A stretch of DNA of 18,416 nt, from contig CALVHJ010000014.1 in the NCBI GenBank assembly GCA_944327425.1, forward strand, positions 1 through 18,416, in the 5' to 3' direction. The position numbers were made by a program, and so were the translations under genes. The DNA is from an uncultured Bacilli bacterium. GTDB lineage: Bacteria > Bacillota_I > Bacilli_A > RF39 > UBA660. The notes under the pieces are model-generated. The model saw only the letters and a program-made list of their open reading frames with translations, did no database searches and was not told the DNA's origin. Positions 14,091-18,416 of the stretch are shown here, one piece after another (position 1 is the stretch's first letter; each line of letters begins with the position of its first letter).

Positions 14091-14147
14091 AGTTATATTT
14101 TAACTATGAATCAATAATTTTTGAGTAAAAATAGTTAAAATATAACT
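14091..14147. repeat. Perfect 17-bp inverted repeat made of two operator-like palindromes
   Basis: AGTTATATTTTAACTAT (14091-14107) is repeated exactly in reverse complement at 14131-14147, with 23 nt between. Each arm is itself a dyad AGTTA-N5-TAACT (14091-14105 and 14133-14147). The two dyad centres are 42 bp apart, four turns of B-DNA. This fits a pair of repressor sites on one DNA face, though it could also form a long RNA hairpin. Confidence 0.6.
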
Positions 14148-14194
14148 GTTTTGTGATTGTGAAATAATACTTACTTTATTTATCTAAGATATAA

Positions 14195-14209
14195 AGGTAA
14201 AATATACCT
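14195..14209. promoter_or_regulatory. Third palindrome of the same design before the XRE gene
   Basis: AGGTA-AAATA-TACCT has the same length, symmetry and central AAATA as the two AGTTA-AAATA-TAACT palindromes upstream. The two changed positions are symmetric, so the dyad is preserved. It lies 60 nt before the XRE start and is a plausible weaker operator. Confidence 0.45.
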
Positions 14210-14239
14210 AATTGAGGGAGAGTTATACTAAAGCTATGG

Positions 14240-14245
14240 TATACT
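14240..14245 (+). promoter_or_regulatory. Candidate extended -10 for the XRE gene
   Basis: TATACT preceded by TGG fits an extended -10 (TGnTATACT). Transcription would start just before the AAGAAGG ribosome binding site. A second TATACT at 14224-14229 is an alternative. No -35 is convincing for either. Confidence 0.3.
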
Positions 14246-14268
14246 TCGAGTAAGAAGGTTTGGAAAAA

Positions 14269-14514
14269 ATGAATAGATTAAAAGAACTTAGAGAAGATAG
14301 AGATTTATATCAGAAAGATATTGCTAAAGTTATACATATTGATCAGTCTAATTATAGTAAATATGAATTAGAAAAGATAAATATACCAATAGAAACATTA
14401 CATAAGTTAGCAGATTTTTATAATACTTCTATCGATTATATACTATATAGGACTGATGTTAGGAAAGCTTATCCAAAAAGTATTGTAGATGAAAAAGCAA
14501 CTCAAAATAACTAG
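14269..14514 (+). CDS. XRE-family helix-turn-helix transcriptional regulator
   Basis: This 81-residue protein is essentially one Cro/C1-type HTH domain (about residues 2-58): NRLKELREDRDLYQKDIAKV, then SNYSKYELEKINIPIETLHK and LADFYNTSIDYIL. The short basic tail has no recognisable effector domain, so it is probably a DNA-binding repressor acting as a dimer. I chose ATG 14269 with AAGAAGG 10 nt upstream; an in-frame TTG at 14260 lies inside that site. It stands alone between an IS remnant and polC, with three similar palindromes upstream that may be its operators. Its target genes, other than possibly itself, cannot be inferred. Confidence 0.88.
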   Translation: MNRLKELREDRDLYQKDIAKVIHIDQSNYSKYELEKINIPIETLHKLADFYNTSIDYILYRTDVRKAYPKSIVDEKATQNN

Positions 14515-14526
14515 AGTTGCTTTTAT
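14491..14526. terminator. Bidirectional terminator between the XRE gene and polC
   Basis: AAAAGCAACTC (14493-14503) pairs perfectly with GAGTTGCTTTT (14514-14524) over 11 bp with a 10-nt loop. A- and T-runs on the two sides allow termination of both convergent genes. The XRE stop codon lies at the loop/stem border and the polC stop overlaps the right arm. Confidence 0.85.
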
Positions 14527-17500
14527 AAATCGAATAAACTTAATTGACTTGTTTCAGGTAAATTACCAAAGACACCTAAACTTCGTAATTTTTCAACAGT
14601 TGTTGCATTTACTTTTCCTCTTAATTGAAAGTCTTCAATACTATAAAATGGTTTAATATTACGTTCTTCAATTATTTTACTAGCTACACTATCACCTAGA
14701 CCATCTAAAGTTCTAAATGGGCAAATTAAAGTTATTCCATCTTGATCAAGAATAAAGTTTTTGCCATCACTTTTTTCAATATCAATATTACCAAATTTGA
14801 AACCTCTAGCAGTTGCTTCTAGGCTAAGTTTTAATGTTTCTAAAACACTTGATTCTTTGTTGGTAGCATTATATCCTTTATTCATTATTTCATTCATTCG
14901 GGCTCTTATGGCATCATAACCTTTAACCATAGTTTCTAGTTCAAAATCATCAAAGCGAGTAGAAAAATAAGTAGCATAATAAATACCCGGCATATGAACT
15001 TTGAAATAAGCAATACGAAAGGCACTCATAACATAGGCAGCAGCATGGGCTTTAGGAAACATGTATTTAATTTTTTCACAAGAATTAATATACCAGTCGG
15101 CTATACCAGCACTTTCCATTTCACTTTTAAATTTAGCCCATCCTTCAAGATCTTTACTAGCTTTACCTTTACGAACAAATTCCATGATCTTAAAGGCTTT
15201 TATTGGTTCCATTCCATTATACATTAGATATACCATAATATCATCACGACAACCAATAACATCACTAAAAGGAACAATATTGTTTTTTATTAGTTCTTGA
15301 GCATTGCCAAGCCATACATCAGTACCATGGGAAAGACCCGATATTTTAATTAACTCAGCAAAAGTTTTCGGTTTGGTATCAACTAGCATACTTATGGTAA
15401 AAGGCGTACCAAACTCAGGGACGCCAAGAGTTCCAGTTTCATTCATAATCTGTTCTTTGGTTACACCAAGAGGTTCTGGTGATAAGAATATACCCATAGT
15501 TTCTTTATCATCCATTGGTACAGTTGTAACATCAATACCTGTTAAGTCTTGAATCATCCGAAGTTGCGTAGGATCAGTATGGCCTAAAATATCCAACTTT
15601 AATACATCTTCATCAATAGCATGATAATCAAAATGAGTTGTACGCCAAGCAGCATCAATATCTTCAGCTGGATATTGGAAAGGAGTAAAATCGAAAACAT
15701 CCATGTATCCGGGAATAACAACGATACCACCAGGATGTTGGCCGGTAGTTCTTTTAACACCTGTACACCCTTTAGCAAGACGCTCTATTTCCGGATTATT
15801 TAGGATAATACCTTTTTGTTCAGCATAAGCTCTTACAAAACCAAAAGCTGTTTTTTCGGCAACAGTACCGATAGTACCAGCTCGGTATACATTATCTACC
15901 CCAAATAATACTTTCGTATAATCATGGGCTGCTGCTTGATTTAAATCAGAAAAGTTAAGGTCTATATCAGGAACTTTATCAGCATTAAAACCTAAGAAGG
16001 TAGCAAAAGGCATATCTTGACCATCTTTCGTCATCATAGTTCCACATTTAGGACAAGCTTTATCAGGTAAATCAAAACCACTTTTATAAATACTTCCTAA
16101 AGGGTTGCCAAAATCATCATCAAAACTACTATATTTACAATTTTTACAACGATAATGAGGAGGTAAGGCGTTTACTTCGGTAATACCCATCATGGTGGCA
16201 ACAAAGCTAGAACCAACTGAACCACGAGAACCTACTAAAAAGCCATCATCATTACTTTTTTTAACAAGTTTTTGAGCTATTAGATAGATAACATCAAAAC
16301 CACCACCGATAATACCGCCAAGACTTTTCTTGACTTTTTTGTCTATTTCTGCAATTGGATCTGTATCTTGGAGATTTTTTAATTCTGTTTCAAATGATTC
16401 TTTCTCCTCATCACTAGCTGTTTTTAACTTTGCTTCTAACTCTTTTATTTTTGCTTCATGTTCTTCGGTTAAGTTAATTACTAATTCTTCTTTGACTACT
16501 CTACTCACTTCATCAAAGCCTTTTAAAATGGTACCATGAAGGATATTAAAAGCTTTTTTAGTTAGTTCATCACCACTTAGATTTTCTTCTCTTGTTAATC
16601 TTTTTTTAATACTTTCTAAAATGCTATCACCATATAGTTCTTTACTTATGCGTTCTTCAATATTAAAAGGCAGTGGATCACCATACCAGTCAGCGGCTTT
16701 TTTGTAAACCATTTCCGTAACCGTTGCCACGGAATTATCGATTTTAGGAGAAAAAGGTACTCCGCCAGTTTGAATAATTACTTCTACTTCTTCAATCATA
16801 TCAGCGATAATATTAGTATTTTTAACGACTATTTCATAAGCTAAATCAGACCCTAAAAAAGCGAATTCTTCTAACATTTCCTTAGTTGTTCTAATATGCA
16901 TGTCAGGTTGTTCTATCCCTCTTTTATTTAAAGGATGAAGTTTACCATTTGATTTTTGAGCAATGATAATCTCACGATATATTTTATCTTTTTTAGTCAA
17001 ATAATGAGCATCACTGGTGGCAACAACTATTTTTCCTGCTTCTTTAGCAACACGAATTATTTTCTTTAAATGTTCTTCTAAATCATTCATAGTTTTAAAA
17101 CCACTAGATTCCATGTCAAGTAAATGTTTGAAGGCACTAGGTGGCTGTACTTCAATATAATCATAAAAGTCTATTAAATTAGCTAATTCTTCATCATCTT
17201 TAGTTTTAGCTTCTTCAAAAATTTCGCCATTAATACAACCACTGCCGATAAGTAGTCCTTCTCTAAGTTTTTTTAGTTCACCTCTAGGAAGCTTTGGTTC
17301 ACTGTTTCTAAATAAATAAGTAGTATTGGCATAACTAATTATCTTAAATAAATTTTTTAAGCCAACTTTATTTTTTACTAAACAACATAAATGAAAAGGA
17401 TAAGAAAATTTAATTAATTCATTAACATCAACAGAATTAAATAGTTTAGTTGTTGTTTCAATATTTCTTGAATCTAGTTCTTCACACATTTTATAAAAAG

Positions 17501-18416
17501 CATGAGCAGTTCCCTCAGCATCATAATCAGCTCTGTGGTGAGCATCTTCATCCCATTCAATTTTATATCTTCTAACTAAAGTTGTTAATTTGTGATTAGG
17601 CCACTCAGGATGAAGCATACGAGCCATACTCATCGTATCTAAAACTGTATTATTAAATTCACCAAGATTATATTTAGTACAGGCAGCACTAATAAAACCA
17701 ATATCAAATTTAGCATTGTGAGCTACCATAGGAAGAGAACCAGTCCACGCTAAAAACTTTTTAGTTACTTCTTCTTCACTAGCATGACCAGCTAGCATTT
17801 CATCAGTAATACAGGTTAAATCGGTAATTTTTTTAGGTAAGGGTCTTTTAGGATCAATAAATTCATCAAAACGATCAGTAATAACACCATCTTTTATTTT
17901 AACAGCCCCTATTTCAATCATTTGGTCAGTTCCAACATAAAAGCCGGTTGTTTCCGTATCAAAAACAACATACTCCTCTCCTAACAAGTTATATTCTTTT
18001 AAATTGAAAATAAAATCAATATCATCATTAACAACATTTAATTCAGCTCCATATAAGACTTTAAATCTTTCAACACCGGTTTTACCTTTGTTAACGTCAT
18101 TTACAGCATGAAATAAATCGGGATAAGCTTGAACAGCATTATGATCAGTAACAGCGATAGCTTTATGACCTAACTTTAGAGCATGTGATACTAAAGATTT
18201 AGCTTCTATTACCCCATCCATAGTACTCATCATGGTATGAGCATGTAATTCTACTCTTTTTTCAGGTGCATCATCAATTATCTTTTCTTCTTTGGACTCT
18301 ATTATTTCAATGTTCCATAATTGTAAGACCATTTCATGACAATAATTATCAAATTCAACATTGCCGGAAAAACGAAACCAATTTCCTTTTTTTATCGCAG
18401 ATTTAAGGCCATTTTT
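14523..18416 (-). CDS. polC: DNA polymerase III subunit alpha, PolC type (5' end outside window)
   Basis: PolC is the main replicative polymerase of low-GC Gram-positives, combining polymerase and proofreading exonuclease. The frame stays open to the right edge, with 1297 residues visible against about 1440 in B. subtilis, so the first 100-200 residues are missing; the internal ATG at 18332 is not the start. Visible in order: the end of the OB-fold region (GNWFRFSGNVEFD), the PHP start RVELHAHTMMS, and an inserted DEDDh exonuclease (DTETTG, HNAKFDIGF, HHRADYDAEGT). The rest of PHP follows, then a Cys4 zinc site (CKNCKYS and CPKCG, about 16040-16150), the polymerase catalytic PDIDLNFSD (about 15950-15975), and LDILGHTDPTQLRMI. 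The end SQLSLFDL is a beta-clamp-binding motif. Confidence 0.97.
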   Translation of the reverse strand, partial: KNGLKSAIKKGNWFRFSGNVEFDNYCHEMVLQLWNIEIIESKEEKIIDDAPEKRVELHAHTMMSTMDGVIEAKSLVSHALKLGHKAIAVTDHNAVQAYPDLFHAVNDVNKGKTGVERFKVLYGAELNVVNDDIDFIFNLKEYNLLGEEYVVFDTETTGFYVGTDQMIEIGAVKIKDGVITDRFDEFIDPKRPLPKKITDLTCITDEMLAGHASEEEVTKKFLAWTGSLPMVAHNAKFDIGFISAACTKYNLGEFNNTVLDTMSMARMLHPEWPNHKLTTLVRRYKIEWDEDAHHRADYDAEGTAHAFYKMCEELDSRNIETTTKLFNSVDVNELIKFSYPFHLCCLVKNKVGLKNLFKIISYANTTYLFRNSEPKLPRGELKKLREGLLIGSGCINGEIFEEAKTKDDEELANLIDFYDYIEVQPPSAFKHLLDMESSGFKTMNDLEEHLKKIIRVAKEAGKIVVATSDAHYLTKKDKIYREIIIAQKSNGKLHPLNKRGIEQPDMHIRTTKEMLEEFAFLGSDLAYEIVVKNTNIIADMIEEVEVIIQTGGVPFSPKIDNSVATVTEMVYKKAADWYGDPLPFNIEERISKELYGDSILESIKKRLTREENLSGDELTKKAFNILHGTILKGFDEVSRVVKEELVINLTEEHEAKIKELEAKLKTASDEEKESFETELKNLQDTDPIAEIDKKVKKSLGGIIGGGFDVIYLIAQKLVKKSNDDGFLVGSRGSVGSSFVATMMGITEVNALPPHYRCKNCKYSSFDDDFGNPLGSIYKSGFDLPDKACPKCGTMMTKDGQDMPFATFLGFNADKVPDIDLNFSDLNQAAAHDYTKVLFGVDNVYRAGTIGTVAEKTAFGFVRAYAEQKGIILNNPEIERLAKGCTGVKRTTGQHPGGIVVIPGYMDVFDFTPFQYPAEDIDAAWRTTHFDYHAIDEDVLKLDILGHTDPTQLRMIQDLTGIDVTTVPMDDKETMGIFLSPEPLGVTKEQIMNETGTLGVPEFGTPFTISMLVDTKPKTFAELIKISGLSHGTDVWLGNAQELIKNNIVPFSDVIGCRDDIMVYLMYNGMEPIKAFKIMEFVRKGKASKDLEGWAKFKSEMESAGIADWYINSCEKIKYMFPKAHAAAYVMSAFRIAYFKVHMPGIYYATYFSTRFDDFELETMVKGYDAIRARMNEIMNKGYNATNKESSVLETLKLSLEATARGFKFGNIDIEKSDGKNFILDQDGITLICPFRTLDGLGDSVASKIIEERNIKPFYSIEDFQLRGKVNATTVEKLRSLGVFGNLPETSQLSLFDL

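Noticed and set aside
1..18416. CRISPR array, tRNA or rRNA genes, riboswitch, prophage or defence island
   Set aside because: No evenly spaced direct repeats, no tRNA-like cloverleaf signatures, no conserved riboswitch motifs and no phage or defence genes were seen. The region is mostly core genome.

Overview
The window is chromosomal DNA of a low-GC, AT-rich Gram-positive bacterium of class Bacilli. An uncultured or gut-type relative of Erysipelotrichales/Coprobacillaceae is my guess; the sequence cannot fix the family. The evidence is PolC-type replicase, B-type RNase P RNA, GpsB, RecU next to a class A PBP, and the spoIIGA-sigE and yqfC-yqfD sporulation pairs. The organism therefore probably forms endospores, or descends from one that did. 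TGA serves as a stop codon (for example in the ATGA overlaps at 1961-1964 and 3731-3734), so this is the standard bacterial code and not the Mycoplasma code.

Layout. (1) 76-3973, minus strand: a compact operon yqfC-yqfD-vanZ-like-ybeY-dgkA-era-yqzL, with most genes overlapping or nearly touching. It joins spore-stage functions, rRNA maturation, lipid-carrier recycling and ribosome assembly. Compared with Bacillus subtilis, phoH and the pgpH/yqfF HD phosphodiesterase gene are missing, and a VanZ-like membrane protein sits in their place. (2) 4019-4570, minus: an HD-domain hydrolase with its own promoter and terminator. (3) 4639-7274, minus: gpsB, rnpB, a short RodZ-like protein, pgsA and two unrecognised genes, led by a consensus promoter at 7299-7328. 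This is a cell-shape, division and phospholipid cluster with RNase P RNA embedded in it. (4) 7428-8491, plus: an unrecognised membrane-anchored protein, then a decayed Rpn-family nuclease gene, each followed by a terminator. (5) 8571-11736, plus: recU and ponA (PBP1) overlapping, the conserved Bacillus arrangement. (6) 11773-13205, minus: spoIIGA-sigE, the mother-cell sigma factor and the protease that activates it, behind a promoter whose unusual spacing resembles the Spo0A-driven spoIIG promoter. (7) 13254-14268: an accessory patch with a truncated IS256-family transposase and three palindromes of one architecture in front of a small XRE regulator (14269-14514). (8) 14523 to the right edge, minus: polC, cut by the window at its 5' end.

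Most of the window is conserved core genome. I see no CRISPR array, tRNA gene, phage or recognisable defence system. The parts most worth a second look are the operator-like palindromes before the XRE gene, the spoIIGA promoter, the shortened sigma-E pro-sequence, the KGG variant of the PBP1 KTG motif, the rnpB/gpsB overlap and the rearranged era operon.
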